From NCBI RefSeq assembly GCF_001656035.1, contig NZ_CP010029.1, forward strand, positions 3,470,074 to 3,534,073: a stretch of DNA of 64,000 bases, in the 5' to 3' direction. Source of the DNA: Yersinia entomophaga (GTDB lineage: Bacteria > Pseudomonadota > Gammaproteobacteria > Enterobacterales > Enterobacteriaceae). Below, piece after piece: positions 19,267 to 29,089 of this stretch. A model generated the notes under the pieces. That model did no database searches and was not told the origin of the DNA. It was given only the letters and a program-made list of their open reading frames with translations. The position numbers and the translations under genes were made by a program. Position 1 is the first letter of the stretch; each line of letters opens with the position of its first letter.

Positions 19267-19439
19267 GGCGAACCTTATGTGTAACCTGCGAATTGCCAGC
19301 GGCATAGGAAAAATGCCGCTGGTTTTTGAATCCTAGTACAGAAGGGCGATACTGACCATTGTTCCGCGCGTTATCATGGTTGATATCGCCGCGAGAATAA
19401 GCCCTCGTTTCACATGGGTTCCTAAAAATGATAGTGAGA

Positions 19440-20915
19440 TCAGACCAAAAATAACGTTGCCAGACCGAGGAAAATAAAGAAACCCCCAGTATCGGTAATC
19501 GCGGTGATCATCACACTTGAGCCAATCGCCGGATCTCGCCCCAGCCGCGCCATGGTCATTGGAATCACGACGCCCATCAGTGCCGCAACCAACAGATTAA
19601 GCATCATTGCCAGCGTCATGACGCCGCCCATGGCTAAATCGCCGTACAGGATATAGGTCACAATGCCCATAATACCGCCCCATACTATGCCGTTGATCAG
19701 CGCGACACCCAGTTCTCTCATCATCAGGAATGAAATGTTGCTGTTGCCTAATTGGATATGGTGCAACGCCAGCGCACGGACAATCATAGTAATGGTCTGA
19801 TTGCCGGTATTGCCGCCAATGCCGGCCACAATGGGCATCAATGCTGCCAGTGCAACCAATTGAGAAATGGTATGTTCGAATAAACCTATTACTCGTGAAG
19901 CGATAAAAGCGGTGCACAGGTTAATGGCCAACCAGGACCAACGGGTGCGAACCGCGCGTCCTACCGGAGAGAACACGTCTTCTTCCGGGCTTAACCCCCC
20001 CATACGACGTAAATTGGTGTCGCTTTCTTCATTCACCACGTCAACGATTTCTTCGATGGTCAGTCGTCCCATCAGCTTGCCTTTGGCGTCCACAACGGCG
20101 GCGCTGATCAAGTCATAACGTTCGAACGCCCCGGCGGCGTCTTCTGCCTTTTGTTCCGGCTGGAAAGTGGTCGGCTCACTGTTCATCACTTTGAACACCT
20201 GAGTATCCGGTGAGTGCAGCAGAATGGTGGTGAGGGGCAATTCGCCCAGCAGCGTATTCTTCCGATCGATCACGAAAATTTTATCGGTGGCATCGGGAAT
20301 GCTCTTACGATAGCGCAGATAGCGCTGAACGGTTCCTAGCGTGATGTCGGCACGTACCGTGACCAGCTCGAAGTCCATCATCTGGCCGACGGTATCTCGG
20401 CCATATTGAATCACTTCCCGCACTCGCGCTCGTTGAGCCGGATCGAGTGACGTCAGCAAGCGCCCCATCAGGTTGCGCGGCAGGTATTCGGCCAAATAAG
20501 CCTGCTCGTCCACGTGCAGATTGCGCATGGCTTTCAGCAGGTCTTTATCGCTCATTTCTTCGATCAGGCTGTCCCACACCGTTTCGGAGGCTTCAACCAG
20601 CGTATGGCCGCGAGAGTTGTTATCCACCAGACGCCACAGCGCCAGACGTTCATCTTGCGGCAAAGCTTCCAGTAAATCGGCGAGATCCGCGGCGTGTAAG
20701 TCGGCCAGCAAATGCTTAATCTCGGCGGTTTGATCCAGCAATTGTTCATCGCTGAGTTTTTCCCGATCGTCCAGGCGACCGAGAATACCGTCAACCAGCG
20801 CTTTATTATTCAGTAATAGCGAAAGAATACGGTGACGAATAGCGGCCAGTTTTTTAGCGTCAAATTTGGCGGACGTTGGGTGCTGATGTACGTCGGAAAC
20901 GGTAGGGGCTGACAT
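19440..20915 (-). CDS. mgtE: MgtE magnesium transporter/channel
   Basis: 491 residues with the full MgtE layout: an N-terminal MgtE_N superhelical domain (about 40-150, LADLHAADLADLLEALP), two CBS domains (about 150-290), a plug helix (SDTNLRRMGGLSPEED) and five membrane helices with the signature PIVAGIGGNTGNQ. MgtE is a homodimeric Mg2+ channel gated by Mg2+ binding to the cytoplasmic domains. It is absent from this position in E. coli. No Mg2+ riboswitch (M-box) could be recognised in the 240-base leader. ATG 20915 has AAGGAC ahead of it. Confidence 0.95.
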   Translation of the reverse strand: MSAPTVSDVHQHPTSAKFDAKKLAAIRHRILSLLLNNKALVDGILGRLDDREKLSDEQLLDQTAEIKHLLADLHAADLADLLEALPQDERLALWRLVDNNSRGHTLVEASETVWDSLIEEMSDKDLLKAMRNLHVDEQAYLAEYLPRNLMGRLLTSLDPAQRARVREVIQYGRDTVGQMMDFELVTVRADITLGTVQRYLRYRKSIPDATDKIFVIDRKNTLLGELPLTTILLHSPDTQVFKVMNSEPTTFQPEQKAEDAAGAFERYDLISAAVVDAKGKLMGRLTIEEIVDVVNEESDTNLRRMGGLSPEEDVFSPVGRAVRTRWSWLAINLCTAFIASRVIGLFEHTISQLVALAALMPIVAGIGGNTGNQTITMIVRALALHHIQLGNSNISFLMMRELGVALINGIVWGGIMGIVTYILYGDLAMGGVMTLAMMLNLLVAALMGVVIPMTMARLGRDPAIGSSVMITAITDTGGFFIFLGLATLFLV

Positions 20916-21096
20916 AGTGGTCCTTAACTCAATGCATTATGGGGGGATAACCCCGCTTTTTATTTGTTCGCGTCATGTCAGGGTGACAGAGGTGTTCGGC
21001 AAACGGTGGCCGCTATGCAGCCAAAATTTTTGTCACGGTTATTTATGATTATGGGTTTTATCCGCGTAGCGCGATTCGCCACGCTCAAGACTGTGG

Positions 21097-21133
21097 GATA
21101 GGTAAGAGGTCTGCGGCAGACATCTTACCTATC
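21097..21133. repeat. Near-perfect 17/18-bp inverted repeat between yfgG and mgtE
   Basis: GATAGGTAAGAGGTCTGC, one G, then GCAGACATCTTACCTATC: 18-base arms with a single mismatch and almost no spacer. It lies 19 bases beyond the yfgG stop. There is no U tract on either side, so it may be a Rho-independent-like hairpin, an mRNA 3'-end protector, or a binding site for a dimeric protein. Confidence 0.6.
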
Positions 21134-21152
21134 TTAAGAGGCAAATCAGCTA

Positions 21153-21380
21153 TTAAGGCGTTAAATCAGGCTGAGGCGGCGTGTATTCCCGATCCACCGG
21201 TTGCTCAATCTGTTCTGATTGATTACGTTCCTGATGATGAGGAATCGCCGCGATTGCCGCGTAAAGTAAACGGCCAAACAGAATGATAAAACTGACCAGT
21301 AATATGATTTTGGTTAACTGCGTCGATTTTTTGTTTCTCATACTCGTTTTTGCACTGTGTTGTCCGTTAGAGATAAGCAT
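21153..21380 (-). CDS. yfgG: YfgG-like small membrane protein (DUF2633)
   Basis: 75 residues from ATG 21380, which gives an N-terminus of the E. coli YfgG type (…TSMRNKK…). ATG 21341 and a longer frame to 21416 are alternatives. One membrane segment, TKIILLVSFIILFGRLLYAAIAA, with a proline-rich charged tail. E. coli YfgG is a small inner-membrane protein linked to nickel/cobalt stress tolerance; the mechanism is unknown. It lies just downstream of ppx in the same orientation, with 41 bases between, as in E. coli. Confidence 0.75.
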   Translation of the reverse strand: MLISNGQHSAKTSMRNKKSTQLTKIILLVSFIILFGRLLYAAIAAIPHHQERNQSEQIEQPVDREYTPPQPDLTP

Positions 21381-21421
21381 CAGGGGCCAGCTGCGACCCC
21401 TGAATTCGGAGAGCATCGGCG

Positions 21422-22975
21422 TTAATCCGTCTCGTTTTCTGCTTCTGGCGCGTCTTCTTCCTCGATAATCAGCTTCCAGCCGATTACGTCATTCCAATAA
21501 GCCTGTTCCCGTTCAACATCGAGCTGCACCAGACTGTTTTGTGAAAAGTAGCCGTAAGGGAAGCGCAGAGTCCAATGATTATCATCGGTGATCAGCCGTA
21601 AGCTTTCTGGCTTAGTGGTGGACTGGCGTTGGTTGTTCAGTAAGGCACCCAAGCGTAGCAACTGGATCAGCGGCAGGTAGTATTTCTTTTTAAACAGGTT
21701 AAGACGCGGTAATTCATCCAGTTTCATGGCTTTACGATGGAATCGCACCAGTGACGCCAGTAATAATTGCTGTTCCTGATTAAAGCCCGGTAAATTGGTG
21801 TTTTGCAGAATATAGGCTGAGTGGCGATGCATTCCGCTGTGATTGATACTCAGCCCGACCTCATGCAGCATGGCGGCCCATTTCAACAGCGCTTCGAGCT
21901 GCGGCTGCACCAATTTAGGGTTTTGCTCCATCCACTGGGTATAGAGTAGCTCGGTGGTTTCCAGCACCCGGCGCGCCTGTTCGCGATCGATATTGTAGTG
22001 ATCGGCCAGACTTTTTGCCGTCCGCTGACGAATATCCTGATGGCGGAAACGGCCTTCCATTTCGTACAGCACGCCTTCACGCAGCGCACCGTCGGAAAGA
22101 CGCAGATCTTTGATCGCTAACGCATCGAATACGCCGCACATAATCGCTAAACCTGGCACAAATACTGATTGGCGATCTTCAGATAAACCCGGCAGGCTCA
22201 GCGCGCTAAACTGCTTGAATTGCAACACCTGCTCAACCAGCATTTCCAAACGTTCTGGCGTAATCAAACCGTCTTTTTCACCCATTTCGACCAGCACTTC
22301 ATGGGCGGCTTTAATCGTACCCGAAGCCCCAAGAGCGTACTGCCAACCTTGAATGCGATATTGCCATGCCAGCGTTTCCAACTTTTGCGCCGCTGCCAGA
22401 CGAGCGCGCTTAAAGTTAGCCTTACTGATTTCACCATTCGGGAAAAATTGCTGAGCGAAGCTGACGCAGCCCATGCGACGGCTTTCTGCCAATAGTGGTT
22501 CAAAATCTTCGCCGATAACCAGTTCGGTCGAGCCACCGCCGATATCGATCACCAGTTTGCGACCTTTCTCCGGCTGAGTGTGTTCCACGCCCATAAAAAT
22601 CAGACGAGCCTCTTCCTGACCGGAAATGATCTCGATCGGGTAGGGAATCACTTCGGCGGCGCGTTTCAGAAACACTTCGGCGTTGGCGGCCTGTCGCAGG
22701 GAGTGCGTCCCCACGATACAGACGTTATCCGGCGAGAAACCTTGTAGCCGTTCGGCAAATAGAGCCAGACAGGCCAGACCGCGTTCCATCGCTTCTTCGC
22801 TAAGAATATTGTTACTGTCTAATCCATCAGCCAAATGTACGCGCTGTTTTAAGCGGCCTAAAACCTGAAGTGCGCCGTTAACGACGCGGGCAATCACCAT
22901 ATGGAAACTATTGGAGCCAAGGTCAATGGCGGCAATTTCCTGCGGTTTAGTGGTGGAGTTACTGGTTAGCGGCAT
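21422..22975 (-). CDS. ppx: Exopolyphosphatase Ppx
   Basis: 517 residues; the E. coli enzyme has 513. N-terminal ASKHA-fold domains: [14 protein letters not shown] (phosphate-1), a conserved QEEARLIF loop and [11 protein letters not shown] (about 142-152, catalytic and phosphate-binding). The C-terminal half is an HD-like all-helical domain ([23 protein letters not shown]). Ppx removes terminal phosphates processively from polyphosphate; related enzymes also hydrolyse pppGpp to ppGpp. It begins 10 bases after the ppk stop, so ppk-ppx is one operon, giving synthesis and breakdown of the same polymer. Confidence 0.96.
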   Translation of the reverse strand: MPLTSNSTTKPQEIAAIDLGSNSFHMVIARVVNGALQVLGRLKQRVHLADGLDSNNILSEEAMERGLACLALFAERLQGFSPDNVCIVGTHSLRQAANAEVFLKRAAEVIPYPIEIISGQEEARLIFMGVEHTQPEKGRKLVIDIGGGSTELVIGEDFEPLLAESRRMGCVSFAQQFFPNGEISKANFKRARLAAAQKLETLAWQYRIQGWQYALGASGTIKAAHEVLVEMGEKDGLITPERLEMLVEQVLQFKQFSALSLPGLSEDRQSVFVPGLAIMCGVFDALAIKDLRLSDGALREGVLYEMEGRFRHQDIRQRTAKSLADHYNIDREQARRVLETTELLYTQWMEQNPKLVQPQLEALLKWAAMLHEVGLSINHSGMHRHSAYILQNTNLPGFNQEQQLLLASLVRFHRKAMKLDELPRLNLFKKKYYLPLIQLLRLGALLNNQRQSTTKPESLRLITDDNHWTLRFPYGYFSQNSLVQLDVEREQAYWNDVIGWKLIIEEEDAPEAENETD

Positions 22976-22985
22976 AGTTTTAGGC

Positions 22986-25049
22986 CTATTGCTCTGGTTG
23001 TTCCAGCGCTTTTAAATAATCATAAATGGCAATCTGTGCACGTACTTTGCGCCGATTTCCGCGCGGTACATAACGATTACTCAGTTCTTTATCAATATAA
23101 CGGGCTTTTACCGTGTCGTTGAACAGTAGCTCTAAGATATCCAACACTCGCTGTTTCAGTTTCGAATCCAGCAGGGAAACGGCCACTTCGATACGATAAT
23201 CAATATTTCGGGTCATCCAGTCCGCTGATGAGAGATAAACCAGCTTGTCGCCTTTATTCTCAAATACGTAAACGCGGTCATGTTCCAGAAAGCGGTCAAC
23301 GATGCTGGTGACCTGGATATTTTCACTGATGCCCGGCATATTGGGGATCAAAGAACACATTCCGCGTACCAATAAACGAATCTTCACGCCAGCACTGGAG
23401 GCGCTATATAACCGATCAACCAGTCCTTTATCTACTAAATTATTAATTTTCAGCGTGATCCCGGCGCTTTCTCCCGCCTGTGCATGGATGATTTCCTGAT
23501 CAATCAATTGATACAACATCAGGCGCGAGTTTTGCGGTGATACCATCAAATTGTCGAATTTAACTGGCCTATAAGGGTTCTCAATAAAGTTAAATACCCG
23601 GCGAACCTCATTGGTAATGCGTGCATCGGCAGTTAACAGCGAGTAATCGCTATAAATACGCGCGGTTTTCTCGTTAAAGTTACCCGTCCCTATATGAGCA
23701 TAACGGACGATTTGGTCGCCTTCCAGGCGGGAAATCAGGAATAATTTGGCGTGAATCTTCAGCCCTGGCGCAGAGAAAATAACGTGTACGCCCGCGGCGG
23801 TGAGGCTTTTGGCCCAGTGAATGTTGGCTTCTTCATCGAAACGCGCCTGTAGCTCCACCACCACCGTGACTTTTTTACCGTTATGGGCGGCGTGAATCAT
23901 AGATTCAATAATGCGTGAGTCTTTGGCGACGCGATAAATATTGATTTTGATTGCCAGCACGCTGGGGTCGAAAGACGCCTGACGCAGTAATTCCAGCACG
24001 TGTTCAAAGGTGTGATAAGGATAATACAGCAGCACATCCTGCTCACGGATCGCGTCAAAACCGTTGCGGAATTTATCAAACCAAATATGGCGTAGGCGCG
24101 GCATCGGGCGATTCACCAGATTGCTTTTCCCTACGTTAGGGAAGCCGATGAAGTCTTTGAAATTGTGATAACGGCCACCGGCAATGACGGAGTCATCATT
24201 GGAAATACCGAGTTTATTTCGAAGTAATTCCACCATTTCATCGGGCATATCTCGCTGATAAACAAAACGCACCGGCTCGGCGGTTAAACGCTGCTTCAGA
24301 CTGGATGACATCAACTCCAGCAGGCTGGACTCCATTTCCGTAACCAGATCGTATTCCGCATCGCGGGTCATTTTCATCGAATAAGCGTTGAGCGCATCGT
24401 AATCGAAGAAGCCTTTAAAGATTTCATCGAGACAATAACGCAGAATGTTATCCAATAAGATCATTGGCTTGCGACGGCGCGGAGCTTCTGGTGGCAAATT
24501 AACGAAGCGCGGCACTTTATCGGAAGGAATTTCCAACAGCGCATAGGCGATTTCCTGCCCGCGGATAATCTCAACCGCCAGATAGGTGTAATCGTCTTTG
24601 AGAAATTGCACCAGATTGGTGTCGTGATTGATCAGTATCGGCGTAATGTGCTGACGCAAATGCTGTTTGAAATATTGTTTGAGCCAAATCTGCTGGTTCT
24701 CAGAAATCTGGCGTTCATTGATCAGGAAAATCTGATTCCGCGCCATTTCCAACAGAAGTTCGTTATACAGGCTGTCGAATTCCTGATCGGCTTTGACCAC
24801 TTTGGCCTGAATTTTCTTTAGCAAATGGCGAGAGGACACGCCAGAGCCTTGCTCTTCGCTAATAAGAATTCGCCGCTTTAAGTCGGCAAAACGAACTTTA
24901 TAAAATTCATCCAGATTATTGGAGTAAATGCCAAGAAAGCGCATCCGCTCTATTAGCGGGTTGCTCTTATCCGCAGCTTCCTGCAATACCCGTTCGTTAA
25001 AGGATAACCAGCTGAGTTCTTTCTCGGTGTAGAGCTTTTCCTGACCCAT
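22986..25049 (-). CDS. ppk: Polyphosphate kinase Ppk1
   Basis: 687 residues from ATG 25049 (GGAG 5 bases upstream; begins [20 protein letters not shown]), the same as E. coli; a longer frame to 25136 has no ribosome site. Four-domain PPK1: helical N domain, head domain, and two phospholipase-D-like C domains. The catalytic His is in [12 protein letters not shown], and a second PLD motif contains [12 protein letters not shown]. The enzyme reversibly transfers the gamma-phosphate of ATP to polyphosphate and is peripheral at the inner membrane. Divergent from a pstCAB operon with a Pho box between, so phosphate starvation probably affects both. Confidence 0.96.
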   Translation of the reverse strand: MGQEKLYTEKELSWLSFNERVLQEAADKSNPLIERMRFLGIYSNNLDEFYKVRFADLKRRILISEEQGSGVSSRHLLKKIQAKVVKADQEFDSLYNELLLEMARNQIFLINERQISENQQIWLKQYFKQHLRQHITPILINHDTNLVQFLKDDYTYLAVEIIRGQEIAYALLEIPSDKVPRFVNLPPEAPRRRKPMILLDNILRYCLDEIFKGFFDYDALNAYSMKMTRDAEYDLVTEMESSLLELMSSSLKQRLTAEPVRFVYQRDMPDEMVELLRNKLGISNDDSVIAGGRYHNFKDFIGFPNVGKSNLVNRPMPRLRHIWFDKFRNGFDAIREQDVLLYYPYHTFEHVLELLRQASFDPSVLAIKINIYRVAKDSRIIESMIHAAHNGKKVTVVVELQARFDEEANIHWAKSLTAAGVHVIFSAPGLKIHAKLFLISRLEGDQIVRYAHIGTGNFNEKTARIYSDYSLLTADARITNEVRRVFNFIENPYRPVKFDNLMVSPQNSRLMLYQLIDQEIIHAQAGESAGITLKINNLVDKGLVDRLYSASSAGVKIRLLVRGMCSLIPNMPGISENIQVTSIVDRFLEHDRVYVFENKGDKLVYLSSADWMTRNIDYRIEVAVSLLDSKLKQRVLDILELLFNDTVKARYIDKELSNRYVPRGNRRKVRAQIAIYDYLKALEQPEQ

Positions 25050-25145
25050 TGCAACTCCATTCAGATTTTTGTGGGAGTATTTAGTGTCCGTAGACATTAT
25101 TGCGAGAGATTGACAGGAAAGTCCAACAGATATCATTAGTTAACA

Positions 25146-25174
25146 TTGTCATGCAAACGCCATAAAACTGACAT
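25146..25174 (+). promoter_or_regulatory. Candidate Pho box (PhoB site) between ppk and pstC
   Basis: Three 7-base units spaced by 4 A-rich bases: TTGTCAT-gcaa-ACGCCAT-aaaa-CTGACAT. The first and third fit the PhoB half-site CTGTCAT at 6 of 7 positions, and the 11-base period is that of a Pho box. It lies 72 bases before the pstC start and about 97 bases before the ppk start. A weaker CTGTCAA unit is present on the ppk side near 25110. Confidence 0.7.
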
Positions 25175-25246
25175 AAGATGCTCGGTCATCTCAGCGCGCA
25201 AGGGCGAATGAGTTATATAAATCATCTATAGGATCTAGTGTAGGGC

Positions 25247-27412
25247 ATGGGGCAAAGCAGAGTAGTACCACTTTCAGGCAGAGATCGCCGCCGGGCTATG
25301 ATTGACCGCGTGGTAGGCAGGATGGTGAGCGGTAGCGGCCTGCTGGTGCTACTGACCCTGATGCTAATTTTTGTCTACCTGCTGTATGCGGTGCTGCCGT
25401 TATTTAAACCGGCGGCGATTAGCCTGCACGCTCAATTTCCCGTGACCCCCAGCGCCTCCACCTTAAGTATGGGAATGGATTCCCGAGGGGAAAAGCTGTG
25501 GCGCATCGATGCTCAGGGCAACGGCGCTTTTATTCGCCTCCAGCCGGAAGGTGAGCAGGCTGAAGGGACGTTACTGGCAACTCAGGTACTTTCCGCTCCT
25601 CCTACTTCATTGGGACAGGCTTCGGGATTGCAGGCGTTGGGATTGAGTAACGGTAGCCTGATATTGGTTCGGCCGGATTTTAGCGGCGGCGCTCACTGGC
25701 ATTTCCCTTTGGGCGATCAGCCGCAGCCGCTGGATGAAAAAGGACGTCCGTTGCGACATATCGCCGTAGCGGAGCCACAATCACAGCAATTCACGCTGGC
25801 AGCCAGCACTGATGACGGGCGGGTTTTGCTCGGGAATTTCACTGAAACCGAACGAAAAATCACGCCGCTGCCGGAATCCCCGACGCGGATAGATCAACTG
25901 TTGTTAAGTCCCGATGGCCACTGGCTGTACTTACTGTCAGCGACGCAGGTTTATCTTTACCAGTTGGATAATCGCCCCAAACTGCGGGAAATAGTCGCGC
26001 TGGATCAGCAGGAGCCGCTGCACTTAGCGCTGTTAGCTGGCGGGAAATCGCTATTGGTACATTCGCCGCAGGGGCGTTTGTCTCAGTGGTTTGACGTGCC
26101 ACATACCCGGGAGCCTCAGGATAAACCGCCACATCTTACTCGTATTCGCGAGTTCTCTTCGGCAATGGGGCTGCTGAGCGTGGAAGATCACCGCCGGGTT
26201 TTTGCCACAGTGACTCCAGCGGGAGAGTTAACGCTATTTTCCAGCATTCAAACCTCTCCTTTATTGCAGGAAAAAGTGGCTAAAGGCATCAGTCATGCCG
26301 CATTTTCCCCGTGGGGTAACGCACTATTGCTGGAAAACGGCGCTAACTGGTCTTATTACCGCGTTGATAATGCCTATCCGGATATCACCTGGCGCAGCCT
26401 GTGGCAGAAAGTATGGTACGAAAACTACCCGGAACCTGCCTATGTTTGGCAATCTACGTCGGCGAATGATAATTACCAGCCTAAATTCAGCCTGATCCCG
26501 ATTATCTTTGGCACGCTAAAAGCTGCGGGTTACGCCATGTTATTCGCCGTGCCTTTGGCATTGGCCGGTGCGATTTATACTGCGTATTTTATGCAGTCTG
26601 GACTGCGGCGAGTGATTAAACCGGCGATTGAAGTTATGGGAGCATTGCCTACGGTAGTGATTGGTTTGATTGCCGGTATCTGGCTAGCGCCGGTGATTGA
26701 GCAATATCTAGCGGGCATTCTCCTATTACCGTTCTTACTGGCGCTGGCTATTCTGCTGTGCGGTTGGAGCAGCGCAAAACTATCTGAGCGAATTAAATGG
26801 CGCCTAGCTGCCGGTTGGGATGTTGTGGTGTTGCTGCCGGTTATTTTAGTCACTGGCTGGCTGACTTTGATGCTGGGGCCGCATTTGGCACAGTGGACGC
26901 TCGGCTTACCGCTCAATGAATGGCTGGGAGATAATTACGATCAGCGTAATGCGCTGGTGGTCGGCATAGCGATGGGCTTTGCCTTAATTCCCATTATTTT
27001 TTCTCTGGCAGAAGACGCGCTGTTTAGCGTGCCGCCGTCCCTGACTCAGGGGTCACTGGCCTTGGGTGCGACGCCGTGGCAAACCGTGGTGAGAGTGGTT
27101 CTGCCTTCGGCCTTTGCCGGTATTTTTTCGGCGTTAATGATTGGTTTTGGCCGGGCGGTGGGGGAAACCATGATCGTGTTAATGGCTACCGGTAATACGC
27201 CAATTATTGACGGCAGCGTTTTCCAAGGGCTGCGCGCGCTGGCGGCGAATATCGCCATAGAAATGCCGGAGGCGGTAGTGGGCAGCGGCCATTATCGGGT
27301 GCTATTCCTTACCGCTCTGGTGCTGTTTATGTTCACTTTTGTGGTTAATACCCTGGCCGAAGCGATACGGCTTCGGCTGCGGGAACGCTATCAAACGGAG
27401 CGGGATGCGTGA
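25247..27412 (+). CDS. pstC: Phosphate ABC transporter permease, PstC-type with a large periplasmic domain
   Basis: 721 residues, more than twice the 319 of classical E. coli PstC. One N-terminal membrane helix (about 25-50) is followed by about 350 residues predicted to be periplasmic, with repeated short beta-type motifs (LLLSPDGHWLYLLSATQVYLY, HAAFSPWGNALLLENG) suggesting a beta-propeller. The typical BPD permease domain (about 420-715) follows, with the EAA-type loop GSLALGATPWQTVVRVVLPSAFAGI and GRAVGETM. Architecture matches the long PstC-like permeases found in Yersinia, Serratia and Pseudomonas. No pstS lies beside it, so the large domain may take over or assist substrate capture (inference). 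Last base overlaps the pstA start. Confidence 0.88.
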   Translation: MGQSRVVPLSGRDRRRAMIDRVVGRMVSGSGLLVLLTLMLIFVYLLYAVLPLFKPAAISLHAQFPVTPSASTLSMGMDSRGEKLWRIDAQGNGAFIRLQPEGEQAEGTLLATQVLSAPPTSLGQASGLQALGLSNGSLILVRPDFSGGAHWHFPLGDQPQPLDEKGRPLRHIAVAEPQSQQFTLAASTDDGRVLLGNFTETERKITPLPESPTRIDQLLLSPDGHWLYLLSATQVYLYQLDNRPKLREIVALDQQEPLHLALLAGGKSLLVHSPQGRLSQWFDVPHTREPQDKPPHLTRIREFSSAMGLLSVEDHRRVFATVTPAGELTLFSSIQTSPLLQEKVAKGISHAAFSPWGNALLLENGANWSYYRVDNAYPDITWRSLWQKVWYENYPEPAYVWQSTSANDNYQPKFSLIPIIFGTLKAAGYAMLFAVPLALAGAIYTAYFMQSGLRRVIKPAIEVMGALPTVVIGLIAGIWLAPVIEQYLAGILLLPFLLALAILLCGWSSAKLSERIKWRLAAGWDVVVLLPVILVTGWLTLMLGPHLAQWTLGLPLNEWLGDNYDQRNALVVGIAMGFALIPIIFSLAEDALFSVPPSLTQGSLALGATPWQTVVRVVLPSAFAGIFSALMIGFGRAVGETMIVLMATGNTPIIDGSVFQGLRALAANIAIEMPEAVVGSGHYRVLFLTALVLFMFTFVVNTLAEAIRLRLRERYQTERDA

Positions 27413-29061
27413 TGAAAAGCTGGTTTAAATCAGGCTCGCCCTGGATCTGGCTGACGGCCGGTTCGGTCAGCATCAGCCTGTTGGCCTTGCTGGGTATCAT
27501 ATTGTTGCTGGCAGGGCAGGGAATGCGTTATTTCTGGCCTGCGCCGGTTTATCAGTTCGAGCTGAAACAAAGCGGTGCCGGGCTGGTCAGCTTGATCGGA
27601 GAAATCTATCAGCAGCAGCAGATCACACGGGAACAGCTGGCAACGGCGGGGATTCCTCTAGCGGACGGACGTGATTCTGTGACGCGTTATCTGATTAAAA
27701 CCGGTAATCGGGAGTTTCAGGGGCACGATTTTCAGACCTTGCTTGACAGCGATATTGTACAGCGGTGCCAGCCGAAAGATTTGCTGGTGCTTAGCCGTTT
27801 GAATCACGGTACAGCCTACGGTTTTATGGCCGGGATGCTGGATAACGGGCAGCCGCTGGTGGGGGATAATATTCCGCTGGAGCTGCAAAAACGGATCCCG
27901 CAGGTGCAGGCGTTGGTCAGGCAAGGGGATGATATTCAGTTCCGCCAGATGAACATACTTAACCAACAGGTTGAGAATTTGCGTTTGCAGGAGAAACATC
28001 TGCAAACCGCCGGTAAGCTGGACGGACGAGCGCAAGATCGCCTACGCGCTGAACGCGGAGAGGTACAGCGTCATTACGATGGATTGGCGACAACTTTGCA
28101 GGGCCTGCGCGCGGAACAAAACCGCTATACGCTGTTGCTCAAAGATATGCAGGGTCAGATACACCCGATTTCCCTCAGCCAAATCAGTAAAGCTTGGTAT
28201 CCCAACAATATGACTTTCTGGCAAAAAGTCAGGCATATGGCGGGGCAGGGACATAAATTTCTGACCGACAGTCCGCGCAATGCCAATAGCGAAGGCGGCG
28301 TATTCCCAGCGATTTTTGGCACGGTGCTGATGGTTATATTGATGTCAATTATGGTGATGCCGTTTGGGGTTATCGCCGCGGTTTATCTCCATGAATATGC
28401 CAAACGCAATTGGTTAACGCGTACAATCCGCATTGCGGTTGTGAATCTGGCGGGCGTGCCCTCTATTGTTTACGGTGTCTTTGGGCTGGGCTTCTTCGTC
28501 TATTTTATCGGCGGTTCGCTGGATAAGTTATTTTATCCGGAGGCATTGCCTAATCCGACCTTTGGCACGCCTGGCGTACTGTGGGCGGCATTAACCTTGG
28601 CGTTACTGACACTGCCGGTAGTGATTGTTTCTACCGAAGAAGGGTTATCGCGCATACCTGCCAGCCTGCGTCAGGGGTCACTGGCGCTAGGAGCCAGCAA
28701 AGCCGAAACGCTGTGGCATATTGTGTTGCCGATGGCGGCTCCGGCGATGATCACCGGCCTGATTTTGGCCGTGGCTCGTGCGGCGGGGGAAACCGCGCCG
28801 CTAATGCTGGTTGGCGTGGTGAAATCCGTACCGGTATTGCCGGTAGACGGTGTATTCCCTTTTCTGCATCTCGAACGAAAATTCATGCATTTGAGTTTCC
28901 AGATATACGATATGGCATTCCAAAGTCCGAACGTTGAAGCCGCGCGTCCGCTGGTATTTGCAACGGCGTTACTGCTGGTTGTTATTGTGGTTGGGCTGAA
29001 TTTAGCCGCGATGGGAATACGCCATCATTTACGTGAAAAATACCGTGGCCTGATGCTGTAA
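27412..29061 (+). CDS. pstA: Phosphate ABC transporter permease, PstA-type with periplasmic coiled-coil insert
   Basis: 549 residues from ATG 27412, which overlaps the pstC stop (TGATG); a GTG three bases earlier is possible. Classical PstA is 296 residues. An N-terminal membrane helix is followed by about 250 residues with a likely coiled coil (QVENLRLQEKHLQTAGKLDGRAQDRLRAE region), then the permease domain (about 290-540) with EAA-type loop GSLALGASKAETLWHIVLPMAAPAMI and RAAGETAPLM. Partner of the preceding permease. The expanded periplasmic domains in both subunits set this transporter apart from the standard Pst system. Confidence 0.88.
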   Translation: MKSWFKSGSPWIWLTAGSVSISLLALLGIILLLAGQGMRYFWPAPVYQFELKQSGAGLVSLIGEIYQQQQITREQLATAGIPLADGRDSVTRYLIKTGNREFQGHDFQTLLDSDIVQRCQPKDLLVLSRLNHGTAYGFMAGMLDNGQPLVGDNIPLELQKRIPQVQALVRQGDDIQFRQMNILNQQVENLRLQEKHLQTAGKLDGRAQDRLRAERGEVQRHYDGLATTLQGLRAEQNRYTLLLKDMQGQIHPISLSQISKAWYPNNMTFWQKVRHMAGQGHKFLTDSPRNANSEGGVFPAIFGTVLMVILMSIMVMPFGVIAAVYLHEYAKRNWLTRTIRIAVVNLAGVPSIVYGVFGLGFFVYFIGGSLDKLFYPEALPNPTFGTPGVLWAALTLALLTLPVVIVSTEEGLSRIPASLRQGSLALGASKAETLWHIVLPMAAPAMITGLILAVARAAGETAPLMLVGVVKSVPVLPVDGVFPFLHLERKFMHLSFQIYDMAFQSPNVEAARPLVFATALLLVVIVVGLNLAAMGIRHHLREKYRGLML

Positions 29062-29089
29062 TGACATTATTTAACTCGCAGGAAACCTT

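Noticed and set aside
20916..21096. Magnesium riboswitch (M-box) ahead of mgtE
   Set aside because: The leader is short and shows only a small GGGG/CCCC hairpin; M-box core elements were not recognised.
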